Assembly: GCA_905221605.1 (NCBI GenBank)
Contig: CAJNDS010002726.1
Coordinates: forward strand, 239,155-303,154
Direction: 5' to 3'
Length of the DNA: 64,000 nucleotides
Origin: Symbiodinium natans
Lineage: Eukaryota > Sar > Dinophyceae > Suessiales > Symbiodiniaceae
Of this stretch, positions 48,620 to 60,255 are shown in pieces. Position numbers and translations under genes: made by a program. A model generated the notes under the pieces. It made no database searches and was not told the DNA's origin. It saw nothing but the letters and a program-made list of their open reading frames with translations. The stretch's first letter is position 1; every line of letters starts with the position of its first letter.

Positions 48620-49600
48620 CAGGCCCGGCTCAGAGGGGGATCAGCAGAGAGCCAAGCGGCTGCTTGCGGTCCGGCTTGGGAGCGCAGCAAGGCCGGGCGG
48701 CTGGGCGCCAGGGAGGGCAGCAGCACACAGTCGCGGTAGTAGGGGTTGCGAGTCTGCGACGCGAGCCGCTGCCAGCCATGAGGCCAGTCGCCAAGCCCCG
48801 CTTCGTCCGCATCCGGGGCAGTCGGGCGGGCACCAGCCGCCAGCACCAACCAAGAAGGGCAATCAGCTCATCCCCCGGCTTGGAGGACTGCTCTAGCGCC
48901 CGCGGCGCTGCGGAGGCAGGGTGCAGCGTCGTCCCGGGCCTGCTCCAAGGCCTCAGCGCAGGTCCGTGCTGCGTCAGGGCAGCGGGCCTGGATGACGGGC
49001 AGGGCGTCAGCCCGGCCAGCCCAATAAGCTACGGGTCGCGTCCTGCAGGCCCAGCCCGCCGAGCGCAGCGGGAAGGAACGCCAGCGCGCGAATTCCGCAG
49101 ACATGCCTCCCATAACGCCGCATCATGGGCTACTGCGTACGCTGCGACATGGTCCGGGGGCACCGTTCGGAGCGCATGGTTAGCGCGCGGCGAAGCGCAC
49201 TGGGCGAGCAGGAGCCTGGCGCATTGGAGATCGGGGAGCTTAGGGAGTTGGTCGAGCAAGAGCTGCTCTTCACGCATGCGTCCCTCCGACCAAGCCCGCG
49301 AAAAATCCAAATAATGGCCAAGGGGCGTGCCGAGGACGTCGACGTGCAGGATCCGTCAGCGCTTCCCACGTCGCCTCGTCTCCAGGTGCGAGCGGGGTGG
49401 CCGTAAGGGTGTGGCGGGCACGCGAAACTTCCCCTCGACGGACATGAGCGCGTGCCACGAGTCTTCTGCGCTCGGCCTCAGCGGGATACCAGTATCTGGT
49501 CGCATCAGGCCGTCGGCATGGGCAATCCCGGCGAGCAAACGCGCGAGGCAAGCAGGCTTTACCGGCTCGGACGCGCAAAGGGCGCTCACCAGCTCGTGAG

Positions 49601-52600
49601 TGAGTACACGCGCGTAGATATTACAAGCGAGCGAAGTGAATGGGCGTAATTATATTGATGGCGTGTGAACGAACTGAACGTATGAACGGAACGAAGTAAC
49701 AGGCCGTAACGAGCACTGCCCTCGGGTCCGCTTGGCCGGCGCGGCTGCGCGCCAGCCAACAGTCGACTCCAGGGCTGAACCACGTGGTCGCCTTGCTGAC
49801 GCAGCGGCCACGAGCCGCCTGCAGCTTCGCGGCCCAGAACGGGGTAGAGTTGTAGGAAACTGCCATGCTGCGTAAGGCGTGCAGCAAGAACCCGCGTCGT
49901 GCAGGAGCAAAAGAAGCATAAAAAACAAAAAACTGTGGAAAGAATGGAACCCCCCCTGCAGGAAAAAGGCGTGCAAAACAAACATGAAAAATCCGCATTT
50001 TGTTTCATGGACGCGCATAGGTTAAACACACAAGAATTCGCCGCAGTAGTACATGGACAGCTACACGCACTGCGCCGTGAAAAGTCATGTTGGTCGCAGG
50101 CAATTGCGGTGCTCGTCCAGCGCGCCGAGGGCGAGAAGGAAGCTTTCAGCTGTTCGGAAATAAGTTTGGCACCTAGCGTGAAATCATGAATGTGGGCTGA
50201 CGGAAATTGCACCACAAAGCAAACTGTGTGTTCAACGGCGCCTAGGATTTTAGTTAATAATGCCATGTTTGCACTGCCGATTTTATTTAGTACCCGTGCT
50301 GCACCGAGGCCCTGTTTACACTGGACTTGGGCAGTTGGTATGCCTAAACTCCAGATTGTCATGGTCTCAGTGGTTGCCAAGGGTGGGGTGAGGAAAGTTC
50401 TCTCCTTCTCTTTGTCGACCTGTTTTGATGTTCTGTGGGGAATTGATGAAGCAAGACATACACTGCCACCTAATACCACTAACGTCCAAAAAACACAATG
50501 GTTGACCTTCCTAATCCGACGCTCAAAAAGCAACACGTGCGATGTGAATTGGATGGCAGTTTGATTGTACATTACTGATTCGCGTTCCGTAAATGCAGGC
50601 ATGCCTCTACTTCCTCGTGTTCCTGCCATGCGGCAAGTTGTTCTGGCACTGCTTGTGGGACTGCAACACGTCTCCGCCTCAGCGGCCTGATTACATCGCT
50701 TGCTAAAAACTCGACTTCTTGGGGAAGGCAGCCTGTTTCAACCAATCCAAGGCGCATTGGTGGAAAAGAACGGCATCGTGAATGCCCGCACCCTAACATC
50801 CAACCGGTCTTAGGAAACGTAGTCGTGCTCGGCAATTGGTGCATGTCTTTGTTACGCCCCGCATTGTAGTGGGAAGTTTGGTGGATTCCGGAAGTGTGTC
50901 CAGGTCCGTGGGCCAAGCCAGCAGATGGCCAGCGGCGACGGAACTGTATTGAATTGTGGGGAGGTGCAACCATGCCCGGGCGAGGATTGCTTGGCGCTAA
51001 TAGTATGTGCAGAGGTTAAATTCGTAGGTTGCTTTTCCTTTGGCAAAGACGCAGTGATCAACCGAGGTTGTTTTGTTGCAACATGCCGACGAGTGTGACG
51101 TGAGTTTGGGCATGTCTTTTTGCCCCACCCAAACCATGGTCATTTTTTCCTGTTATTCTGGGGTATGTGGCCGCGAGCTTCGTACATTGCAACATATTGC
51201 AACAACACAGGTGCACGACATGACTCCGGTTTCTGGAGGTTGTTCCTGGGCATGCTGGCAGCGCCGCGGCCACGTGCCAAGATGGCGTCTTCAGTGGGAA
51301 GCCGAGTTGCCGATGCATGCTGACGCCATGATGGATTTCGGCGTGAGTTCATTCGTCATGAGGCATTGACACTGAGAATTGCTTGTTGGGACCTCAGCTA
51401 TGCTTGAGTTGCAGCTGGTTTGGGGGTGCAAGAACTAATCATCGAATACGCGGTTTGCGTTGTAAAGTTGCCGCTGCAATGACGACGCGTGCGCTTAAAA
51501 AGCATTTTGAAAAACAAGACCAGAAAAGCAAACCCTTCCAGCCGACACCGACGCTTTTCCAGCCAGACTCCTTCAGCTACACGAGGGTTTGCAAATGTTT
51601 GCAATCATTGGCTTGCGTTTTCGCTGTTGCAGGGTTCGCGGCGCGAGGGTTGGCAGGCCATTGGCATCCAGACCCTCCAAAACCATGTGCACGTCAAAGC
51701 CAATCCCCAAATCTCACAAAGCTGGCGCTGCAGGCCATCTACATATATTGAAAAACTCTGTATTTCCAGGTTCCTAAGACCATGATTGTTACGTAAACTT
51801 TGCCAAGCATGTAATTTCTTGGTTCCAGGCCCCCCTTTGAGAATTGAAGCCTTTTTTAAAAGATCGGCTTCAACATTTCGAGGTCGCGGAGGCCGAGAAA
51901 AATCTCATAAACAGTTGAAAAGAAACGCAGCATTCTGGATAAGAGTGTGCGAAGAATACTCTGGGATCCTACTTACATGTAAGCTGGAATGGAAACCCAT
52001 AATTTCCACGGTATGTATGCAAATCGAACAGGAACTAAAAGGTTCCGAGTTGCAGAAATGCGGTAGATGCTTCACCTTGATGAAATTCACAAAAAAAATT
52101 CACAAACACTTTGCGATGATACTGAAGGACAACAGACGCACGGAGAGTTTGTGTCTGTGTTTGTGTTGCACGAGCACTCAATTCCTGGAACCTTTAGTGT
52201 GCAGAATCTAGCCGGTTTGTTTGCCACTGGGAGCGTGCCGCTGGGCACGTGAAGTTTAGAAGGCCGTTGCCGTGCACAACGTCGACGCAAACGGAGCTGC
52301 AGGCTCGGTGCGAGGTACGGCCAGGCTTTGGATGTTTTATGTAAATTCAAGTGCATGAATGCCTCCGTTACACACGTCCATCATCCAAAATGTGTCGCAG
52401 ATTGCGAGGGCGCGCAAGCCGAGAGCACTCTCATTGACAGGTGGGCGAGCTGCTCGCGAACCTCACGCCGGCTTCCGAAGTCCCAAGTCGGCTGCTTACG
52501 TGCGGGTTATTCCTCTTGAGTCATTTGAGTCTTTAGCCTACAGGCTGCCTAAGGTTACGCATTCATCTCAGAGTTGATGTTTGTTTGTTTGCCTGAAGAT

Positions 52601-53660
52601 GCGTGAAGTCTGTGCCTAGTCATGTCATGGGGTTAAGCTACGCGTAAAGGCTGAGCGTCACCACATACTCCAGGTCAACCCCATGTACTTAGCAAGCTCT
52701 TTTCACATGGCCCTCCGAACCGTGGAGTCCGAAGTTGTTTTTCCAGGCGGCGGCAGCTGGACAGTTCCGTGCGGGGATGTCAACATCAAGTGACCGAACA
52801 TGGAACCGCCAAAACCCAGGCCCTACAAGCCTAGAGACTTGTGGCGGTCGCCTTTGTTTTCCTCTGTTAGGAGTAGGGACGTGCAGTTGTTGCTCAATCA
52901 TCTTGCGCTTCAGCGCCAGCCGCGCCGCTGCACTGAGGGCTGCTACCAGTACGACAACAATTATTCTTTACATAGTAGTTATTGTGACGAAAGACTACTG
53001 TCTTGTTTTGGCGGGACACAGTTAGCAACGGTTTCCTACGACTTCCCCCATGTAGCGTCGAACGGTTGGCAAACAGAAGTTTTGTTGTGACACTGTTGTG
53101 ACTCAGAACAGGTATGAAGGGCTCATTGGCCTGAGCTGTTTCCTCGGGGACATCACGGCGGATGTGTCTGGTTGCAGCCCTGCAGCCTGCAATGACTCGC
53201 AAAGGCGGGGCTTGTTTTGGCAGATTCATTATTCGGAAAGCTACAATCTGCTACAACAAGCTCACAGAGAGCTTTACCTATGTTCCATGACTTGCGGGCA
53301 GGGTCCACAATCGGAACCTTTTGCTCACATAACTTTGCTGGGTCTTTGTGTGCCGCAGGGACGGCATCTATTTCGGCGCAGGTCCATTGTTCTGTCCAAC
53401 GGCGACGCGTCGAGTATTATGCTACGTGGTTAGCATACAATGGGTGGGCTAGGTTGATGTCGCGTTTGCTGCTTGTGTGCATGTCATGTCCACTTGCTAA
53501 CGCGTGAACATACAGACATTGAAGGCCAGAGTATGCGCTGCTGGTGAGTTTTAGGTTGACCGCCTCTTCCATGGGCGCTGCTCAAGACCGCACGCTCTGA
53601 ACTCAGTGTTGCTTGCAGTCAAGGCTTACGCGCTGCGCATTGTTCTTGAATTTGCTGTTC
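49601..53660. other. Unassigned region between retroelements and the microsatellite
   Basis: The reverse frame at 49586-50629 (347 codons) starts inside the retroelement flank and has no recognisable domain. Its opposite strand, 49899-50564, is open except for one TGA at 50187. Neither is supported as a gene. The rest holds only short frames. Confidence 0.45.
49899..50564 (+). other. Unassigned open frame with one internal stop
   Basis: Begins MQEQKKHKKQKTVERM and continues for about 222 codons with a single TGA at 50187. I do not recognise it. It could be a decayed element protein or chance, since the complementary strand is open as well. Confidence 0.2.
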
Positions 53661-53715
53661 ATAGAAAAGAAATAGAGTAATGTGGTTGTTGTGTTTTTTT
53701 GTGCTTGTTGTGCTT

Positions 53716-53914
53716 GTTGTGGTGGTTGTGGTGGTTGTGGTGGTTGTGGTGGTTGTGGTCGTTGTGGTGGTTGTGGTGGTTGTGGTGGTTGTGGTGGTTG
53801 TGGTGGTTGTGGTGGTTGTGGTGGTTGTGGTGGTTGTGGTGGTTGTGGTGGTTGTGGTGGTTGTGGTGGTTGTGGTGGTTGTGGTGGTTGTGGTGGTTGT
53901 GGTGGTTGTGGTGG
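53716..53914. repeat. 9-bp tandem repeat (GGTGGTTGT)n
   Basis: About 22 copies, nearly perfect apart from one GTCGTTGTG unit. Confidence 0.95.
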
Positions 53915-54108
<194 letters not shown>

Positions 54109-54240
54109 GTTGTGTGTGTTGTTGTTGTGTGTGTTGTTGTTGTGTGTTGTTGTTGTGTGTGTTGTTGTTGTGTGTGTTGTTGTTGTGTGTGTTGTTGTTG
54201 TGTGTGTTGTTGTTGTGTGTGTGTGTTGTTGTTGTGTTGT
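54109..54240. repeat. 14-bp tandem (TGTGTGTTGTTGTT)n
   Basis: About nine copies, a compound of TG and TTG. Confidence 0.9.
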
Positions 54241-54279
54241 TCGTTGTTGTTGTTGTTGTGTTGTGTTTGTTGTTGTTAG

Positions 54280-54312
<33 letters not shown>

Positions 54313-54404
54313 GTTGTTTGTTGTTGTTGTTGTTGTCGTGTTGTTGTTGTTGTTGTTGTGTGTTGTTGTTGTTGTTGTTGTTGTTGCTTGTTTGTTGTTG
54401 TGTT

Positions 54405-54600
54405 GTTGTTGGTGTTGGTGTTGGGTGTTGGTGTTGTTAGGTAGTTGAGTGGTTGGCCTGTTGGTGTTAGAGTGTTGAGTGTGGTGGTTTGTTGGTGTTG
54501 GTGTTGGTGTTGGTGGGTGTTGGTGTTGGTGTTGGTGGGGTGGTGTTGGTGTTGGTGTTGGTGTTGGTGTTGGTGTTGGTGTTGTTGTGTTGGTGTTGGT
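54405..54600. repeat. (TTGGTG)n hexamer array
   Basis: Runs of GTTGGT hexamers with unique interruptions at about 54438-54490. Confidence 0.9.
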
Positions 54601-54639
54601 GGTGTGTGTGTTGTTGTTGTTGTTGTTGTTGTTGTTTGT

Positions 54640-54732
54640 TGTGGTTGTTGCTGTTGTTGCTGTTGTTGCTGTTGTTGCTGCTGTTGCTGCTGTTGCTGTT
54701 GTTGCTGTTGTTGCTGTTGTTGCTGTTGTTGC

Positions 54733-54755
<23 letters not shown>
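54640..54755. repeat. (TTGCTG)/(TTG)n array
   Basis: About a dozen TTGCTGTTG units running into pure TTG. Confidence 0.9.
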
Positions 54756-54765
<10 letters not shown>

Positions 54766-55011
54766 GGTGGTGGTGGTGGTGGTCGTCGTCGTCGTCGTGG
54801 TTGTTGTTGTTGTTGTTGTGGTGGTGGTGGTGGTGGTGGTTGTGGTGGTTGTGGTGGCTGTGGTTGTGGTGGTTGTGGTGGCTGTGGTTGTGGTGGTTGT
54901 GGTGGTTGTGGTGGTTGTGGTGGTTGTGGTGGTTGTGGTGGTTGTGGTGGTTGTGGTGGTTGTGGTGGTTGTGGTGGTTGTGGTGGTTTTGGTTGTTGTT
55001 GTGGTTGTTGT

Positions 55012-55190
55012 GGTTGGTTGGTGGTTGGTTGGTGGTTGGTTGGTGGTTGGTTGGTGGTTGGTTGGTGGTTGGTTGGTGGTTGGTTGGTGGTTGGTTGGTG
55101 GTTGGTTGGTGGTTGGTTGGTGGTTGGTTGGTGGTTGGTTGGTGGTTGGTTGGTGGTTGGTTGGTGGTTGGTTGGTGGTTGGTTGGTGGT
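55012..55190. repeat. 11-bp tandem repeat (GTTGGTGGTTG)n
   Basis: About 16 nearly identical copies, the most uniform block of the domain; a young expansion. Confidence 0.95.
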
Positions 55191-55664
55191 TGTTGTTGGT
55201 TGTTGTGGTTGTTGGTTGTTGTTCTGATTAACTTTTAATGTGGTTGGGTGTGGGTTGTTGTCGTTGGTTGTTGGTTGTTGGCTGTTGGCTGTTGGCTGTT
55301 GGTTTGTTGTGGTTGGTTGTTGGATGTTGTTTGTTGGTGGTTGGCGGTTGGCGGTTGGTGGTTTGTGGTTGGTGGTTGGTGGTTGGTGGTTGGTTGTTGG
55401 TTGTTGGTTGTTGGTTGTTGGTTGTTGTGGTTGGTTGTTGGTTGTTGTTGGTTGTTGTGGTTGTTGGTTGTTGGTTGTTGTGGTTGTTGGTTGTTGTGGT
55501 TGTTGGTTGTTGGTTGTTGTGGTTGTTGGTTGTTGTGGTTGGTGGTTGTTGGTTGTTGTGGTTGTTGGTTGTTGGTTGTTGGTTGTTGTGGTTGATTGTT
55601 GGTTGTTGTGGTTAGTTGTTTTTGGTTGTTGTGGTTGGTGGTTGTTGGTTGTTGTGGTTGTTGT

Positions 55665-55672
55665 GGTTGTGG

Positions 55673-55742
<70 letters not shown>

Positions 55743-55743
55743 G
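55665..55743. repeat. (TTG)n microsatellite
   Basis: About 26 uninterrupted triplets. Confidence 0.95.
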
Positions 55744-56566
55744 GTTGTTGTCTGGGTTGTTGTGGTTCTTGTTGGGGTTTGTTGTCGGTTGTTGTGTTGT
55801 TTTGTTGGGCGTTTGTTGTGGGGTGTGTGGTTGTTGTGGTTGTTGTGGTTGTTGTGGTTGTTGTGGTTGTTGTGGTTGTTGTGGTTGTTGTGGTTGGTGT
55901 GGTTGGTGTGGTTGGTGTGGTTGGTGTGGTTGGTGTGGTTGTTGTGGTTGTTGTGGTTGTTGTGGCGGTTGTGGTTGTGCTGGTGGTTGTGCTGGTGGTT
56001 GTGTTGGTGGTGGTTGTTGTGGTGGTTGTGGTGGTGATTGTGGTGGTGGTGGTTGTGGTGGTGGTTTTGGTGGTGGTTGTGGTGGTGGTTGTGGTGGTGG
56101 TTGTGGTTGTGGTTGTGTTGGTGGTGGTTGTGGTGGCGGTGGTGGTGGTGGTTGTGGTCGTGGTCGTCGTGGTCATGGTTGTGGTCGTGGTCGTGGTCGT
56201 GGTCGTCGTGGTTGTCGTGGTTGTCGCGGTTGTCGTGGTCGTGGTTGTCGCGGTTGTCGCCATGGTCGTGGTGGTGGTGGTCGTGGTCGTCGTGATCGTG
56301 GTCGTCGTCGTCGTCGACGCAATAAAGTCAGGCCTCGGTTTGTGATGGGAATCCTTGGCCTAAGGCCGCACAGCTTTGTGAACGAGTCTGTGAGCTGCAA
56401 GGATACCGCTGCCGGTTTAGGGTTTGGGGGTTCAAAGGGGGTTTAGCTGCTTCACCTTGTTTAAGACCCTCCTAAATTAAGCAGTTTTTGTTTTCCTCAC
56501 CTTGGTTTCCCGCGGACTGTGACGTTCTTTCTGGGGTGATCTGTGTCTTTCCTCAAAACACTGCCG

Positions 56567-56570
<4 letters not shown>

Positions 56571-56601
<31 letters not shown>
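56571..56601. repeat. (GT)n microsatellite
   Basis: About 15 uninterrupted GT dimers. Confidence 0.96.
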
Positions 56602-56670
56602 GAAGATTAAATTTTCGTCTGATGATTGTGACCTGTGCCTGTTTCCTACGTTACCATCCTAAGGCCATCG

Positions 56671-56940
56671 AATAATCCCTTCCCCCTAATAATAAACCCC
56701 CCCAAATCTGTGTTTTTAATATTAGGGGGAGGTTTTTGTCCAAATGTCATGTTTGGGGTCCACAGGGTTTAGGGTCTAGGCTGGGAAGGCAGGGAATGGA
56801 GCTTCAGGATGTTGGTTGGCTTGAGCCCCCAGCTCGGAACAGGGTTGAAACGGCGGGGTCGGTTTGGGCAGGATTTTCCGGAAAGTGTTTTTTCATTATC
56901 AGGGGTACATTTAGTAACAGAGGGAAGGGAACTGGGGAAG
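56671..56940. repeat. Dispersed repeat, copy 2 (uninterrupted)
   Basis: Matches the two halves of 12101-13085 in order but with only about 25 bp between them, so this copy shows the pre-insertion state. It carries the same CCCTAAT...ATTAGGG inverted pair near its left end. Confidence 0.8.
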
Positions 56941-56984
56941 GGATTAGTACAGTGTGGTATATGGCAGATGCGTGGAAACCTCAA

Positions 56985-57140
56985 GAAGATGTTGGGCGAG
57001 TGGAGCTCTTACTAAAAAACACGTCATCCCTGCGATGCGGACTCGCCCCAGCTGTGCAGGAGGGAGAAGAAGATGTTGGCGGGCAAGCCCTAGCCCTAAA
57101 CCCTATCAGAAGATGTTGGTTGGGCAAACCCTAAAACCCA
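56985..57140. repeat. Outlying units of the telomere-like minisatellite
   Basis: AGAAGATGTTGG followed by GGGCAAACCCTAAA-type words, two to three times. Same unit as the main array at 57.9 kb. Confidence 0.8.
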
Positions 57141-57269
57141 ACAGAGCTTTCTTTCTTTTTTTTTCTTTCCTTCTCCTCCTTCCTCCCCCCCAAACCCCAA
57201 GCTCCTCAGCAATAGCAGTAGAGAAAAAACAGAGGTTTTCCTCAAGACAGAGAAAAACACCTGGCGAAT

Positions 57270-57700
57270 TGACCTTGCCCCACATGCCCCACTTGCTGTT
57301 CCGGAAGAGCCAATCGACGTTGCCCCACTTGCCTCGCTTCCCCACTTGGTGGCCCGAAAGAGCTAATTGATTTTGCCCCACTTGCCTCACTTGCCCCCTT
57401 GCCCCATTTGCCTCACTTGCCCCATTTGCCCCACCTGCCTCATGGCTTTAACAGGAAACCCCCCCCCCGTGCTGTCAAACTGAGCTTTTTTGAGGCAGAC
57501 GTGTGGCTGCAGCGGCAAAAACTGCAGGGTGTGGGGGGGGGCGGGGGTGGGGGATTTGGGGCGAGTGGGATTCCCCCCCCATCTTGCCCCAGCAAGTGGC
57601 AGGGATCACTTGGCATGTGGGGCAAGTGGGGCAATATCGTTTTGCGCTAGGGGACCAGAGCAAGTGGGGCAAGCGGGGCCAGTGGCAGAAAGCAGCTAGC
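57270..57700. repeat. Inverted arrays of CCCCACTTGCC / GGCAAGTGGGG
   Basis: 57275-57445 has many TTGCCCCACTTGCC-like units; 57598-57690 has the complementary GGGCAAGTGGGGCAA units. The arms can pair around a centre with poly-C/poly-G runs. Confidence 0.8.
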
Positions 57701-57889
57701 GGCTCACGAGTGTGCACGCTTTTCTTAAGAAACATAGAGAGACATAGAGGTTTTCCTCTTACAAATACAGAGAAATAGATTAAAAATGCAGGACATCGAG
57801 GTTTTCCAACCCCCCCTCCCCCCCACCCCAGCCCACCCGAAAAAACTCACCCAAAACAAAAAAAGTCGCAAACAAATACACCACCCGGC

Positions 57890-59115
57890 AAAACCTAAAC
57901 CCCAAAAAGAAGATGTTGGGTGGGCAAGCCCTAAACCGAATCCCGAAAAGAAGATGCTTGGTCGGGATATGTAGACCCTAAAAGAAGATGTTGGGTGGGC
58001 AAACCCTAAACCCTAACCGACGATGTTGGGTGGGCAAACCCTAAACCCTAACAGAAGATGTTGCGTGGGCAATCCCTACACGAAGATGTTGGGCGGGCAA
58101 ACCCTAAACCCGAAAAGAAGGTTTTTTTGGCGGAAGCGGGGGGGGGGGGGCGGGGGGCCAGGGGGCAGGCGGCAAACCCTAAACCCTTGCAGGGGAGGTT
58201 GGGTGGGCACACCCTAAACTTCCCTAAACCCTGCAAAAAGATGTTGACTGGGCAAACTAAAAGAAGATGTTGGGTGGACAAACCCTAAAACCCCCAAAAA
58301 GAGGTTGGTGGGTAAAAGAATATGTTGGGTGGGCAAACCAGTGGGCAAACCCTAAACCCCGAAAGAATATGTTGGGTGGAAAAACCCTAAACCCTAAAGC
58401 TGCAAACAACATGTTGGGCAAAAACTAATCGTTTGGTGGACAAACCCTGAACCTTAAAGAAGATGTTGGCGGGCAAACCCTAAACCTAAAAGCAGATGTT
58501 GAGCGGGCAAACGCGAACCCTGAAAGAAGATGTTTGGTGGGCAAACTCGGGCAAACCCTGCTCCTTAAACGAAGATGTAACGGAGATGTTTGGTGGGCAA
58601 TCCTAAACCCTAAAAGAGGTTCAAAAGAAGATGTTGGGTGGGCAAGCCGAAGCCCGACAAGAAGATGTTGGGAGGGCTGGCCCCCAAAAGAAGATGCTTG
58701 GTGGGCAAACCCTAAACACCAAAAGGAATTTGCCCTGAGAGAAGATGTTGGGCAGGCAAACCCTAAACCCTAAAAGAAGATGTTAGGTGGGCAAACCCCA
58801 AACCGCAAGAGAAGATGTTGGGCGGGCAAACCCCAAACCCTGAAAGAAGATGTTGGGTGAGCAAGCCCTAAACCTTCAGAAGGAAATTGGGTGGGCTAAC
58901 CCGAAACCCCAAAAGAAGATACTGGGTGGGCACACAGCACACTGAAGCCCGAAAAGAAGATGTGGGTTGGCAAACCCTAAGCCTTGAAAGGAAGAAGATT
59001 TCGGGTGGGCAAACCCTAAACCCCAAAAGAAGATGCTTGCTTGGTGGGCAAACCCTAAACTCCAAAAGAAGATGTTAGCTGGGCAAACCCTTAACGAAGA
59101 TGTTGGGTTGGCCAG
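57890..59115. repeat. Telomere-word minisatellite, 35-45 bp unit, about 30 copies
   Basis: A degenerate unit: AGAAGATGTTGGGTGGGC, then AAACCCTAAACCCTAAA, then a short spacer. Each unit joins a G-rich word to one or two CCCTAAA telomeric words. Units vary in length and divergence, so the array is old. Frames across it have no coding value. Confidence 0.92.
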
Positions 59116-59338
59116 GCAAGAAATGACACAGCTGCCCCAAAAAGACAGACAGGAATCACAGCAGAGCAAAAGTCACAAGCCACCAAATCCATGCTGTAAA
59201 GAGAGGAGGCAAAGGAACACCGACGCAAAGAGACACAGATTTTTAATCAAGAAGCAAGGAAACGAAATCAAAAAGTCGGGGGCGAATCAGAAACGGAAGA
59301 GCAAATCACAATCCCACACACCTAAAGCAGCATACCCC

Positions 59339-59339
<1 letters not shown>

Positions 59340-59369
<30 letters not shown>
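59340..59369. repeat. (CT)n microsatellite
   Basis: CTCTCCCTCTCTCTCTCTCTCTCTC. Confidence 0.93.
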
Positions 59370-59939
59370 GCGGAGATGCTTTTCATCCGTGTTGCCACAG
59401 GTTTTTTTTGTTTAGCTTTTATGGGCAAGTACTGACACCGGTTCAGTTTTTGGTCCGAAGTGCTAAGCCTAAACAATCTCCACCCCCAACTCCTTCAAGG
59501 CCTCTCTTAGCGCCAGGCCCTGAACTCCACCATTGCAGGCGTTGCCAGCGCGGCTTCCTAGTTCAGGGCCAGCATGGCTTAAGGAAACCGAATGTCTATG
59601 GGCTGTCTACGGAGTTTACAAAGTTGAAGAAGGCTGTGGGAAAGCATGCTTATTCAGAGCTTAAGACCTCGTGCTGTTGCATGGCTGGGGAGTACGAGGC
59701 TTTGGAAGCTTAGCCTCGTGCCCGCAAGGGCATGAACCCCCCGCGCGCATGGTCCCCCCGACCTTCGGGTTTCAGGTTCGAGCGGACAAGAATGCAAACC
59801 CCAAAGCAAACCTTGCAGCCTTAAAGGCTGTTCTACATGAAACGAGTCAATTCTTCAGCAGGTGAGATGAGCCATGTTAAATTGTGTTCATGAAGATGAT
59901 TGTAGATATACATATCAGTAAGTAAATAAATAATGTAAA

Positions 59940-60048
59940 CATATACATATATATATACATATGTATGTATGTATGTATGTATGTACGTAATGTATGTATG
60001 TACGTATGTATGTATATATGTATATATGAATATATATATATATATGAG

Positions 60049-60080
<32 letters not shown>

Positions 60081-60255
60081 TGTATGTATGTATGTATGTA
60101 TGTATGTATGTATGTATGTATGTATGTATATCTTATGTATGTATATCTTATATTTGTGTATATGTATATATGTGCATATGTATATATGTATATATGTATA
60201 TATGTATATATGCATATATGTATATATGTATATATGTATATATGTATATATGTAT
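59940..60255. repeat. (GTAT)n and (ATATGT)n microsatellite
   Basis: Two blocks: about 25 ATGT units, then a longer run of TATATGTA units. It opens long Tyr/Met/Val/Cys and Thr/Ile/His frames that are not genes. Confidence 0.95.

Larger units (their letters stand above)
47807..49600 (-). mobile_element. Non-LTR retroelement copy B, reverse transcriptase core deleted
   Basis: Reading on the reverse strand from 49.6 to 47.8 kb: VRAGKACLPRA, YWYPAEAERRR, RGEVSRARHTL.A.PLAPG, then a jump at about 49310-49330 into REEQLLLDQLPKLPDLQCA, RANHALRTVPPD, YWAGRADALPVIQARCPDA, LLRSQAGPQAAAWL, DMQIALPRRLRLPLPLAPN, GDHALACPRTGLLARRA, HLDLVVYGATSWGGALCCDA and GNEVGGRW. Everything expected between APLAPG and REEQ, including both catalytic Asp boxes, is missing. 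Frameshifts show it is a dead copy. It lies tail to tail with copy A. Confidence 0.82.

Noticed and set aside
49586-50629. 347-codon reverse frame
   Set aside because: No recognisable composition or motif, and the opposite strand is almost as open; kept as unassigned.
55235-56263. 342-residue reverse Thr/Asn/Gln-rich frame
   Set aside because: It is the complement of the G/T microsatellite, with repeat units rather than protein sequence.
59033-59713. 226-codon forward frame
   Set aside because: It starts inside the minisatellite and crosses a CT microsatellite; no domain is recognised.
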